Positions 1 through 7,919 of a DNA stretch of 59,144 nt are shown one piece after another (position 1 is the stretch's first letter; each line of letters starts with the position of its first letter). Source of the DNA: Pseudonocardia kujensis (GTDB taxonomy: Bacteria; Actinomycetota; Actinomycetes; Mycobacteriales; Pseudonocardiaceae); the NCBI RefSeq assembly GCF_021283305.1, contig NZ_JAJSOK010000045.1, forward strand, positions 1 to 59,144, written 5' to 3'. A program made the translations under genes and the position numbers. Below the pieces are notes generated by a model. The model was not told the origin of the DNA. It did not search any database and saw nothing but the letters and a program-made list of their open reading frames with translations.

Positions 1-1
1 C

Positions 2-100
2 AAAGCCCTGCGCCGGGTCAGCCTCTGCCCCCGCCGCATCGGCGCCATCACCGCCGCTGCGCTCGTCGTCCTGCACCACGAACACGACCGCACAACATGA
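2..100 (+). CDS. C-terminal end of an unidentified protein (5' end outside window)
   Basis: An open frame runs in from the left edge and stops with TGA at 98-100, giving only 32 residues. They are basic and Ala/Val-rich, with a tail containing HHEHDR. The composition resembles the C-terminal tail of some actinobacterial transposases, but the fragment is too short to assign a family. The hairpin-bearing tandem repeat that follows at 126-207 makes a mobile-element context plausible, not proven. Confidence 0.3.
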   Translation, partial: KALRRVSLCPRRIGAITAAALVVLHHEHDRTT

Positions 101-125
101 TCAACGGCCTACTGAGAAAGGCTCA

Positions 126-207
126 ATGCGCATTCCCACGGCTCCTGAGCGCGTTATGGTTCCATAATGCGCATTTCCACGGCTCCTGAGCGCATTATGG
201 TTCCATA
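126..207. repeat. Two tandem 41-bp units containing a hairpin
   Basis: Units 126-166 and 167-207 are identical except at two positions (CATTCCC versus CATTTCC, and GCGCG versus GCGCA). Each contains TTATGG-TT-CCATAA with flanking GCGC/GCGC, so each can form a strong hairpin of about 10-11 bp. They lie just after the truncated frame at 2-100 and downstream of the aldehyde dehydrogenase (transcribed leftward), so they may act as a terminator or be a decayed mobile-element end. Confidence 0.7.
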
Positions 208-227
208 ACGCTGAACAGTGCGGGTCG

Positions 228-1598
228 TCAGCGGCCCTCGATCCACACCGTCTTGGCATTGACGAAGGTCCGCGGGCCGAACTCGGCGAGCTCCCGGCCG
301 TAGCCGGAGTTCTTGGTGCCGCCGAAGGGCACCTCGGGCGTCGACTCGGTGAACCGGTTGACGTAGATCATCCCGGTCTCGATCTCCCGGACGAGCCGCT
401 CCTGCTCGGTCTCGTCGTTCGTCCAGGCGCTGCCGCCGAGGCCGAAGGGTGAGTCGTTGGCGATCCGGATGGCGTCGTCGAGGTCCTGCGCGCGCCAGAC
501 GCTCGCGACGGGCCCGAACAGCTCCTCCCGGTGGGCGGGCGAGCCGTCGGGGATGTCGGCCAGCACCGTCGGCGGGTAGTAGAAGCCCGGCCCGCTGCCC
601 GGCTCCCCGCCCGTGACGAGCGTGGCACCCGCGGCGACCGTGTCGCGGACCTGCTGGTCGAGCGTCTTCACCGCGTCGCCCGACGACAGCGGCCCGACGT
701 CGGTGTTCTCGTCCATCGGGTCGCCGACCGTCAGTGCGGCCATCGCCTCGCCCAGCCGGCGGGTGAACTCGTCGGCGATGTCGGTGTGGACGATGAAGCG
801 CTTGGCGTTGATGCAGGACTGGCCGTTGTTCAGCGTCCGCGACGTCACGGCGTTGCGGACGGCGGTGTCGAGGTCGGCCGAGGGCATGACGACGAACGGG
901 TCGCTGCCGCCCAGCTCGAGCACGCTGGTCTTGATCTGCTGGCCGGCCGCGGCGGCCACCGCGCGGCCCGCCGGCTCGCTGCCGGTCAGGGTCACGCCGC
1001 GGACCCGGTCGTCGGCGACGACCTTCTCGATCTCCGACGAGCCGACCAGCAGGGTCTGGAACACGTTCTCCGGGAACCCTGCGCGCAGGAACACGTCCTC
1101 GATCGCCAGGGCACACTGCGGCACGTTCGACGCGTGCTTCAGCAGCCCGGTGTTGCCCGCCATCAGCGCGGGGGCGGCGAACCGGAACACCTGCCAGTAC
1201 GGGAAGTTCCAGGGCATCACCGCCAGCACGGGCCCGAGCGGCTCGAACCGGGTGAGTACCCGGGCCCCCTCCACCGCGTGCGGCACGTCGGCGAGCATCG
1301 ACTCGGCGTTGTCCGCGTAGTAGCGGCATCCCTTCGCGCACTTGTGCACCTCGGCGACGGCCGAGGCGTAGGTCTTGCCGACCTCGAGCGTCGCGAGGCG
1401 CCCGAGTTCCTCGGCGTCCCCGTCGAGCAGGGCGGCCAGGTCCCGGAACAGGGCGGACCGGCGCTCCGTCGGCACGTCCCGCCAGTGCCGGAACGCGTGC
1501 GCCGACGCCATGATCTTCGCGTCGAGCTGCTCGGGGGTGAGCGCGTCGAAGGTCCTCCGCTGTTCACCGGTGCTGGGGTCGATAGTCGCGATGGCCAT
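228..1598 (-). CDS. NAD(P)-dependent succinate-semialdehyde dehydrogenase-like aldehyde dehydrogenase
   Basis: A 456-aa aldehyde dehydrogenase superfamily protein that should oxidise an aldehyde, most likely succinate semialdehyde, to the acid. Visible motifs are MPWNFPYW with the oxyanion Asn131, general base Glu228 in LELGGSDPF and nucleophile Cys262 in NNGQSCINAKRF. It lacks long extensions and resembles the short GabD1-type branch. The start chosen is the ATG beginning MAIATIDPSTGE, which matches typical family N-termini; longer frames upstream are antisense to the next operon. It is divergent from the molybdenum hydroxylase operon 77 bp away, so both may act on aldehyde substrates. The substrate is inferred. 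Confidence 0.9.
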   Translation of the reverse strand: MAIATIDPSTGEQRRTFDALTPEQLDAKIMASAHAFRHWRDVPTERRSALFRDLAALLDGDAEELGRLATLEVGKTYASAVAEVHKCAKGCRYYADNAESMLADVPHAVEGARVLTRFEPLGPVLAVMPWNFPYWQVFRFAAPALMAGNTGLLKHASNVPQCALAIEDVFLRAGFPENVFQTLLVGSSEIEKVVADDRVRGVTLTGSEPAGRAVAAAAGQQIKTSVLELGGSDPFVVMPSADLDTAVRNAVTSRTLNNGQSCINAKRFIVHTDIADEFTRRLGEAMAALTVGDPMDENTDVGPLSSGDAVKTLDQQVRDTVAAGATLVTGGEPGSGPGFYYPPTVLADIPDGSPAHREELFGPVASVWRAQDLDDAIRIANDSPFGLGGSAWTNDETEQERLVREIETGMIYVNRFTESTPEVPFGGTKNSGYGRELAEFGPRTFVNAKTVWIEGR

Positions 1599-1675
1599 GC
1601 CCCGACGGGTACCGCACCCGCGCCGGATCATGCAGCCACCGGGATGGACCGCGGAGTACGGGGAAGACCCTGGGC

Positions 1676-2218
1676 ATGGAGACCGAACTGACCCTGCGGG
1701 TCGACGGCGCCACCCACCACCTCCGCGTCGACACCCGGACCTCCCTGCTCGACGCGCTGCGGCAACGGCTCGGGGCCACCAGCCCGAAGAAGGGGTGCGA
1801 CCACGGCCAGTGCGGTGCCTGCACCGTGCTCGTCGGCGGCCGCCGCATCCTCGGCTGCCTCGCACTCGCCGTGGCCCACGACGGGGCCGAGGTGACCACG
1901 TCGGCCGGTCTCGCGCCGGGCCCCGACGAGGCCCACCCCGTGCACCGCGCGTTCGTGGACCACGACGCCTTCCAGTGCGGCTACTGCACGCCCGGGCAGG
2001 TGTGCTCGGCCGTCGGCGTGCTCGACGAGCTGGAGCGCGGCTGGCCCAGCGCCGCCACCGCCGACGTGGTCGCGGGGCCGGACCTGGGCGACGCCCGGGC
2101 CCTCGACCGGGAGATCGCGGAGCGGATGAGCGGCAACCTCTGCCGCTGCGGCGCCTACAAGGGCATCCGGGCGGCCGTGGCCGAGGTCGCCGGCGTCGAG
2201 GACGGGGCACGCCGATGA
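1676..2218 (+). CDS. Molybdenum hydroxylase 2Fe-2S subunit (PaoA/YagT type)
   Basis: A 180-aa small subunit of a xanthine dehydrogenase/aldehyde oxidoreductase family enzyme, carrying electrons between the Mo and FAD centres. The plant-ferredoxin-like cluster is Cys41, Cys46, Cys49 and Cys61 (CDHGQCGAC then C). The second, alpha-helical cluster uses Cys101, Cys104, Cys156 and Cys158 (CGYC and CRC). It has no twin-arginine leader, unlike periplasmic E. coli PaoA, so the complex is probably cytoplasmic. The stop overlaps the next start (ATGA at 2215-2218), showing translational coupling. Aldehyde oxidation is inferred from the neighbouring aldehyde dehydrogenase and family resemblance. Confidence 0.93.
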   Translation: METELTLRVDGATHHLRVDTRTSLLDALRQRLGATSPKKGCDHGQCGACTVLVGGRRILGCLALAVAHDGAEVTTSAGLAPGPDEAHPVHRAFVDHDAFQCGYCTPGQVCSAVGVLDELERGWPSAATADVVAGPDLGDARALDREIAERMSGNLCRCGAYKGIRAAVAEVAGVEDGARR

Positions 2219-3222
2219 GGCCCTTCGCCTACGCCACCCCGCCCGACGCGCGCGAGGCGGTGCTCGCCGTGGCCGAGCGGCCCGACGCCACCTTCCTCGC
2301 CGGCGGCACCAACCTCGTCGACCACCTGCGGCTCGGCGTGGCCGCGCCCGGCCTGCTCGTCGACGTCACGGCGCTGACCTCCGCCGAGATCGACGACCTG
2401 TCCGACGGCGGCCTGCGGATCGGGGCGGCCGTGCGCAACTCCGACCTCGCGGCCGACCGCCGGGTCCGCGCCCGCTACCCGGTCCTGGCCGAGGCGCTCC
2501 TCGCCGGCGCCTCCGGGCAGCTGCGCAACATGGCCACCACCGGCGGGAACCCGTTGCAGCGCACCCGGTGCGTGTACTTCCAGGACGTCACCACCCCGTG
2601 CAACAAGCGCGCGCCGGGCTCGGGCTGCGCCGCCCTCGGCGGGGCCACCCGCAACCACGCCGTTCTCGGCGCGTCCGAGCACTGCATCGCCACGCACCCG
2701 TCGGACATGGCGGTCGCGCTGGCCGCGCTCGACGCGCGGGTGCAGGTGCTGGGGCCCGACGGCGAGCGCGAGATCCCCTTCACCGAGCTGCACACGCTCC
2801 CCGGCGACACCCCGGAGCGCGACACCGTGCTCGAGCACGGCGAGCTGATCACCGCGATCGACGTGCCGGACCTCCCGATCGCCACCCGCTCCCGGTACCG
2901 CAAGGTGCGCGACCGGGCGTCGTACGCCTTCGCCCTGGTGTCGGTGGCCGCCTGCCTCGACGTGGCCGGCGGGGAGATCCGCGACGCCCGGATCGCCCTC
3001 GGCGGGGTGGCGCACAAGCCCTGGCGCGCCCACCGGGCCGAGGAGGCGCTGCGCGGCGCCCCGGCCACCGACGAGTCCTACCGGGCCGCCGCCGCGGCCG
3101 AGCTCGCCGACGCCCGCCCGCAGGAGGGCTTCGACGGGGGCAACGCGTTCAAGATCCCGCTGCTCACCGGGACGCTGGTGAGCACCCTGCGCGCGCTGGC
3201 CGGAGAGGAGACCCGGGCATGA
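2215..3222 (+). CDS. Molybdenum hydroxylase FAD-binding subunit (PaoB/YagS type)
   Basis: A 335-aa medium subunit of the same complex. The FAD-binding fold is seen as FLAGGTNLVDHLRLG (about residues 24-38) and MATTGGNPLQRTRC (about 105-118). Several cysteines follow the latter, as in PaoB-type subunits that bind an extra 4Fe-4S cluster. The CO_deh_flav C-terminal region follows (YRKVRDRASYAFALVSVA). Both ends overlap the neighbouring genes by 4 bp, so the three subunits are co-translated. It accepts electrons from the 2Fe-2S subunit; the final acceptor cannot be told from sequence. Confidence 0.93.
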   Translation: MRPFAYATPPDAREAVLAVAERPDATFLAGGTNLVDHLRLGVAAPGLLVDVTALTSAEIDDLSDGGLRIGAAVRNSDLAADRRVRARYPVLAEALLAGASGQLRNMATTGGNPLQRTRCVYFQDVTTPCNKRAPGSGCAALGGATRNHAVLGASEHCIATHPSDMAVALAALDARVQVLGPDGEREIPFTELHTLPGDTPERDTVLEHGELITAIDVPDLPIATRSRYRKVRDRASYAFALVSVAACLDVAGGEIRDARIALGGVAHKPWRAHRAEEALRGAPATDESYRAAAAAELADARPQEGFDGGNAFKIPLLTGTLVSTLRALAGEETRA

Positions 3223-5321
3223 CCACCACCCTGGAACCGAGGGCCATCGGGCGCGACCTCGCGCGTCGGGACGGCGGGGCGAAGGTCCGCGGCACCGCCG
3301 TCTACGCCGACGAGACCCCGGTCGCCGACCCGCTGTTCTGCCGGATCGTGCAGGCCACCGTCGCCCGCGGCCGCGTCACGGAGGTCGACACGGCCGACGC
3401 CTCCGCGCTCGACGGCGTCGTCGCGGTGCTGACCACCGCCGACGCCGAACGCCTCGCCTCCACCGACGACGCCGAGCTCGCCGTGCTGCAGGGCACCGGG
3501 ATCGGCTTCCGCGGGCAGATCGTGGCCGCGGTGCTGGCGGGGACCGACGAGGTGGCCCGCGAGGCCGCCGACCTGGTCCGGGTGACCTACGCCGAGGAGG
3601 AGCACGACGCCCGGCTGTCCGCCGACCGCGACGACCTCTACACACCGGAGTCGGTCAACCCGACCTACCCGCCCGACACGGCCGAGGGCGACATGGCGGC
3701 GGCGATGGCCGAGGCGCCGGTGACGCTCGACCGGACGTACACGACGCCGATGCACCACAACAACCCCATGGAGCCGCACGCCACCACGGCGCTGTGGGAG
3801 CCGCGGGAGGGCGACGGCGGGCACCTCACGCTGTGGGACTCCACCCAAGGGGTGCACCCCGTCCGGCAGACCGTCACGCAGATCTTCGGCCTGGAACCCG
3901 AGCAGGTGCGGGTGATCTGCCCGTTCGTCGGCGGCGGCTTCGGGTCGAAGGGCACCCCGCACGCCAACGTGGTCATGGCGGCGCTGGCGGCCCGCGCGGT
4001 GCCCGGCCGGCCGGTCCGGCTCGCCCTCACCCGCCAGCAGATGTTCTCGCTCGCCGGCTACCGCACCCCCACCATCCAGCGGATGCAGCTCGCCGCCGAG
4101 CGGGACGGGCGCCTGCGCGGCATCGCGATCGACGTCGTCGAGCAGACCTCGCGGATCAAGGAGTTCGCCGAGCAGACGGGCGTGCCGACCCGGAACATGT
4201 ACGCCGCGCCGAACCGCCGCACCACGCACCGGCTGGCGGCGCTCGACGTCCCGGTCCCGTCGTGGATGCGGGCGCCGGGCGAGTGTCCCGGCATGTTCGG
4301 GCCCGAGGTCGCGATGGACGAGCTCGCGACCGCGCTGGGCCTCGACCCGGTCGAGCTGCGGATCCGCAACGAGCCCGAGGTCGCCCCGGAGACCGGCAAG
4401 CCGTTCTCCTCGCGCAACCTCGTGGCGTGCCTGCGCGAGGGCGCGGAGCGCTTCGGCTGGGCCGGGCGGGACCACCGCCCCGGCGTGCGCCTCGAGGACG
4501 GCTGGTGGGTCGGCACCGGCGTGGCGGCGTCGGTCTACCCGACGATGCGGATGCCCAAGTCGACGGCCACGGTGACCTACGACGGCGGCCGGTACGTCGC
4601 GCGGATCGGCGCCGCGGACCTCGGCACCGGCGCGTGGACCGTGCTGCCGCAGATCGCCGCGGACGCACTCGGTGCCCCGGTCGAGGACGTCGACGTGCTG
4701 ATCGGCGACACCGACCACCCCGAGGCCTCGGTCGCCGGCGGCTCGTCGGGCACCACCACGTGGGGCTCGGCGCTGGTCGAGGCGGTGCGGGAGTTCCGGG
4801 ACAAGTACGGCGACGCCCCGCAGGACGGCGACGCGGCGTCCGGGTCGGTGAAGCCGAACCCGGCCGAGGAGGAGTACGTGATGTCCGCCTTCGGCGCGCA
4901 GTTCGCCGAGGTACGGGTGCACACCGACACCGGCGAGGTCCGCGTGCCCCGGTTGTACGGGGTGTTCGCGGCGGGTCGCATCGTCAACCCGAGGCTGGCC
5001 CGCTCGCAGTTCCTCGGCGCGATGACCATGGGGCTGGGTATGGCCCTGCACGAGCAGAGCCTGCTCGACCCGCGGACCGGGCACGTCGTCAACCACGACC
5101 TGGCCGAGTACCACGTGCCGGCCAACGCCGACGTGGACGACCTGCAGGCGCACTGGATCGACGAGGACGACCCGTACGTCAACGCCATGGGCTCCAAGGG
5201 GGTCGGCGAGATCGGCATCGTCGGGACGGCCGCGGCGGTGGCCAACGCCGCCTGGCACGCGACCGGGGTGCGGCTGCGAGACCTGCCCGTCACCCTCGAC
5301 CGGGTGCTGCCGGGGCGCTGA
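3219..5321 (+). CDS. Molybdenum hydroxylase molybdopterin-binding subunit (PaoC/YagR type)
   Basis: A 700-aa catalytic subunit binding the molybdenum cofactor. Landmarks are HHNNPMEPHATTALW, GGGFGSKGTPH and MRAPGECPGMFGPEVAMDE, with the catalytic base Glu664 in MGSKGVGEIG near the C-terminus. The length fits the YagR/PaoC branch rather than eukaryotic fused enzymes. It overlaps the FAD subunit by ATGA and converges with the epimerase gene, their 3' ends overlapping by about 32 bp. The family hydroxylates aldehydes or N-heterocycles; aldehyde is preferred here from the gene order and the YagTSR resemblance. No MoCo maturation factor is encoded next to it. Confidence 0.93.
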   Translation: MTTTLEPRAIGRDLARRDGGAKVRGTAVYADETPVADPLFCRIVQATVARGRVTEVDTADASALDGVVAVLTTADAERLASTDDAELAVLQGTGIGFRGQIVAAVLAGTDEVAREAADLVRVTYAEEEHDARLSADRDDLYTPESVNPTYPPDTAEGDMAAAMAEAPVTLDRTYTTPMHHNNPMEPHATTALWEPREGDGGHLTLWDSTQGVHPVRQTVTQIFGLEPEQVRVICPFVGGGFGSKGTPHANVVMAALAARAVPGRPVRLALTRQQMFSLAGYRTPTIQRMQLAAERDGRLRGIAIDVVEQTSRIKEFAEQTGVPTRNMYAAPNRRTTHRLAALDVPVPSWMRAPGECPGMFGPEVAMDELATALGLDPVELRIRNEPEVAPETGKPFSSRNLVACLREGAERFGWAGRDHRPGVRLEDGWWVGTGVAASVYPTMRMPKSTATVTYDGGRYVARIGAADLGTGAWTVLPQIAADALGAPVEDVDVLIGDTDHPEASVAGGSSGTTTWGSALVEAVREFRDKYGDAPQDGDAASGSVKPNPAEEEYVMSAFGAQFAEVRVHTDTGEVRVPRLYGVFAAGRIVNPRLARSQFLGAMTMGLGMALHEQSLLDPRTGHVVNHDLAEYHVPANADVDDLQAHWIDEDDPYVNAMGSKGVGEIGIVGTAAAVANAAWHATGVRLRDLPVTLDRVLPGR

Positions 5322-6351
5322 CCGGCCGCGACCGGCCGTCCGGGTCCGTGTCGGCGAGCGCGTCGAGCAGGATCCGGGCGGCGTGGGCCGTGTCCACCGC
5401 GGGCGACCAGCCCAGCTCGCGGCGGGCCCGGCCCGTGTCCATCACCGGGGTGTCGACGGCCAGGTCGAACCAGCCCGTGGTCGCGCCGAGGACGTGCAGC
5501 CGGTTCAGCAGGCCGAGCGCGGCCCGGACCAGCAGACGGGGAACCGGCAGCGGCCGGGCGCCGGCGACGGCGGCGAGCTGCCGGGACCCCAGCGCGTCGG
5601 CGGCGACGTTGACCGCCCCGGCCGTGCGCCGGTCCAGGACGGCGGCCACCGCCCGGCCCAGGTCGTCGGCGTGCACCAGCTGCAGGACGAGCCCCGCCGG
5701 CAGCGGCAGCACCGGGAGGCGCCCGGCGCGCAGGGCACGCAGCAGCACCGTGGGCACGGCCGGACCGAGGAAGAGCCGCCGCATCCGGCCGGCCGCGTCC
5801 GACCGGACCACCAGTGCGGCCCGGACCCGGGTCACCGCGACCGCGGGGTGGTCGCGCGCGAAGTCGTCCAGCATCGTCTCCGCGGCGACCTTGTCCCGGC
5901 TGTAGCGGGAGCCGCGGTGGGCGCGGACCGGCCAGGACTCGTCGACCGGGCGGTCCGGCTCGCCGGGCGGGTGCGGGCCGTACACGGCCTGCGAGGACAG
6001 GAAGACCACGTGCCCGACGCCCGCGCGGCCGGCCGCGTCGAGCACCGTGGCGGTGCCCTCGAGGTCGATGCTGCGCGGGGTCGACGCGTCGCCGACCGGC
6101 TGGATGGCCCACGCCAGGTGCACGACGGCGTCGGCGCCGCGCAGGATGGCGGCGAGCCGGTCGGCAGCGTCGTCCGCCAGCAGGTCGAGCGGGTGCCAGG
6201 CGAGCCGTCCGGACTCCGCGGTGTCTGCGGGCGGGTGCCGGCAGACGGCGCGCACCGTCACCTCGGGGCGCGCCGCCAGGGCGTCGAGCAGCCCGGAGCC
6301 GACGGTCCCGGACGCCCCGACGACCACGACCGTGCGCGCCGGACCCGTCAT
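5290..6351 (-). CDS. NAD-dependent epimerase/dehydratase (extended SDR)
   Basis: A 353-aa extended short-chain dehydrogenase with the Rossmann motif GASGTVGSG (residues 12-20), Ser119/Ser120 and the active-site pair Tyr150-x3-Lys154 (YSRDK). Substrate is unknown; the family acts on nucleotide sugars or other polar ketones. The start codon overlaps the sigma factor stop (ATGA), so it is the second gene of a sigma-factor operon. Its position suggests a role in the stress response or envelope, which is inference. Its 3' end overlaps the end of the Mo-subunit gene on the other strand. Confidence 0.88.
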   Translation of the reverse strand: MTGPARTVVVVGASGTVGSGLLDALAARPEVTVRAVCRHPPADTAESGRLAWHPLDLLADDAADRLAAILRGADAVVHLAWAIQPVGDASTPRSIDLEGTATVLDAAGRAGVGHVVFLSSQAVYGPHPPGEPDRPVDESWPVRAHRGSRYSRDKVAAETMLDDFARDHPAVAVTRVRAALVVRSDAAGRMRRLFLGPAVPTVLLRALRAGRLPVLPLPAGLVLQLVHADDLGRAVAAVLDRRTAGAVNVAADALGSRQLAAVAGARPLPVPRLLVRAALGLLNRLHVLGATTGWFDLAVDTPVMDTGRARRELGWSPAVDTAHAARILLDALADTDPDGRSRPVSAPAAPGRG

Positions 6352-7205
6352 GCGGGTGTGCCGGCCCGTTCGGTCTCGCCGTCGAGACCCTCGCGCAGCT
6401 GCACGAGGGTGCGCGCGAGCAGGCGCGACACGTGCATCTGGGAGATGCCGACCCGCTGGGCGATCTGGGTCTGGGTCATCTCGCCGAAGAACCGCAGGGT
6501 GAGGATCAGCCGCTCGCGCTCGGGCAGCGCGTCGATCAGCGGGCGCAGCGACTCGCGGTACTCGACGTGCTCGAGTGCCTTGTCGACCTCGCCGAGCGTG
6601 TCGGCGACCGGCTGGTCGTCGGCGTCGTCGACGGCGGTGAGCGAGCCGGCGTGCTGGTTCGCCTTGGCCGCCAGCGCCTCGACGATCTCCTCGCGGTCCA
6701 CGCCCAGGTGCCGGGCCAGCTCGCTGGGCTTCGGCGCGCGCCCGAGCTCGTGTGCGAGCGGGCCCGAGGCCTTGCCGATGGCGACGCTGAGCTCCTTGAG
6801 CCGCCGCGGCACCCGCATCGACCAGGTGCGGTCGCGGAAGTAACGCAGCATCTCGCCGCGCACGCAGGGGATGAGGTAGCCGAGGAAGTCGCCGCCGGCC
6901 CGGTCGGGGTCCCACCGGTCGATCGCCGACATCAGCCCGATCGTGCCCACCTGGACCAGGTCCTCCATGCCGGCGCGGTAGCCGGAGCCGTGTCGCCGGG
7001 CGAGGTGGCGAACCACCGGCAGGAAGGCCATGACCAGGTCGGAGCGCAGGCGGTCGCGGTCGGGATGGTCGGCCGGCAGGGCGGCGAAGCGCTCCAGCAC
7101 CGGCATCTGGTCGGCGTACTCGCTGGGGCCCTGCACCGGGGCCGTTCGTCCGGTCGTGCGGCGGGTTTGCGGGACCGGCTCGGGAACCGGTATCGGGGCG
7201 GTCAT
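6348..7205 (-). CDS. SigB/SigF-family RNA polymerase sigma factor
   Basis: A 285-aa group 3 (stress/sporulation) sigma factor. Region 2 is around residues 55-125 (DLVQVGTIGLMSAIDRWDP, then LGYLIPCVRGEMLRYFRDR), region 3 around 130-190, and region 4 ends with the helix-turn-helix MTQTQIAQRVGISQMHVSRLLA. There is no region 1.1. The family recognises GTTT-N15-17-GGGTAT promoters and is held inactive by an RsbW-type anti-sigma kinase. A fused phosphatase/kinase/antagonist gene lies divergently at 7920, and matching promoters occur elsewhere in this window, for example at 19208-19232. It is translationally coupled to the epimerase gene downstream. Confidence 0.93.
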   Translation of the reverse strand: MTAPIPVPEPVPQTRRTTGRTAPVQGPSEYADQMPVLERFAALPADHPDRDRLRSDLVMAFLPVVRHLARRHGSGYRAGMEDLVQVGTIGLMSAIDRWDPDRAGGDFLGYLIPCVRGEMLRYFRDRTWSMRVPRRLKELSVAIGKASGPLAHELGRAPKPSELARHLGVDREEIVEALAAKANQHAGSLTAVDDADDQPVADTLGEVDKALEHVEYRESLRPLIDALPERERLILTLRFFGEMTQTQIAQRVGISQMHVSRLLARTLVQLREGLDGETERAGTPA

Positions 7206-7435
7206 GAGAGGGCCTCCTCCACGTCGGGGGACGTCAGAGGCAGCTGGCTGTACCTCGTCGAGCGGCGCGGGGAACTGCGCGCCGGCGGCGTCGATCGTGC
7301 GTCGGTCGCCCCTCGACCGTACAAGCGCCCACCTCCCGCCGCAGGTCGAGCTCCTTGCGGGCGCATGACGTGCGCTGACCGGGGTATGACGCGCGACACA
7401 GCACGTCCGGCCCGACCACCGTGAGGGAGCCACCG
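7206..7435. other. Divergent intergenic region upstream of the sigma factor
   Basis: 230 bp between the sigma factor and the small ORF at 7436. On the minus strand GTTC (7275-7272), a 16-bp spacer and AGGTAC (7255-7250) resemble a weak SigF promoter that could autoregulate the sigma gene. On the plus strand a GGGTAT at 7382-7387 lacks a matching -35 element. No other structure stands out. Confidence 0.3.
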
Positions 7436-7783
7436 ATGATCGTCCGTCACGCCCCGACCCGCCCCGGCCACGCCGAGGCGGCCGGGCGCCCCGCGCCCCC
7501 TCCCCCGGCCCCGACCGACGTGCCGGCCGTGCTCGGCCCGTTCGTCGCCTGGTTGGCGAGCCGCGAGCCGCACGAGGCCCTGCGCCGCAGACAGGTGCGG
7601 GTCGTGGAGCGGTTCCTGCGGTGGGCCGCGGCCGACCGCGGCGACCCGCGCACCCGGCGGAACCGGTTCGAGGCCGAGCTCGGCGTCGCCGGCACCGCCG
7701 AGGCGCAGGCGGTGGCGGCGGCCCTGGACCGGCTCGCCGAACACCGCCGCATCCTCGCCATCGCCCCGGACCTCGACGACTGA
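7436..7783 (+). CDS. Small helical protein of unknown function
   Basis: A 115-aa protein starting at ATG after GAGGGAG at a good ribosome-binding distance. After a Pro/Ala-rich N-terminus (about residues 10-30) comes a helical region (PFVAWLASRE, RRRQVRVVERFLRWAAAD, then EAELGVAGTAEAQAVAAALDRLAEHRR). This is reminiscent of the SAM-like core-binding domain that precedes the catalytic part of tyrosine recombinases, but no catalytic domain follows. It sits between the sigma factor and its putative regulator and may be co-transcribed with the latter (136 bp gap). I do not assign a function. Confidence 0.7.
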   Translation: MIVRHAPTRPGHAEAAGRPAPPPPAPTDVPAVLGPFVAWLASREPHEALRRRQVRVVERFLRWAAADRGDPRTRRNRFEAELGVAGTAEAQAVAAALDRLAEHRRILAIAPDLDD

Positions 7784-7919
7784 CCGGACGACCGCGGAGA
7801 CGATCGACGACGGGGGCGCCGCCGTGCCGCGCACCGCCCGTGCCCGGCCTCTATCCTCGCCCGTGTCCGGCCTCGCCGGGCAGGTCGCCGCCGCGCGCAG
7901 GCGGCCGGAGAGGAGCGAC

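Noticed and set aside
3078..5258. 726-aa open frame antisense to the Mo subunit, and similar long frames elsewhere
   Set aside because: Composition is typical of antisense frames in high-GC genes (His/Val/Arg/Gly-rich) and the opposite strand has a clear family match.
7382..7387. SigF promoter for the small ORF at 7436 (GGGTAT)
   Set aside because: No GTTT- or GGTT-like -35 at 14-18 bp upstream.
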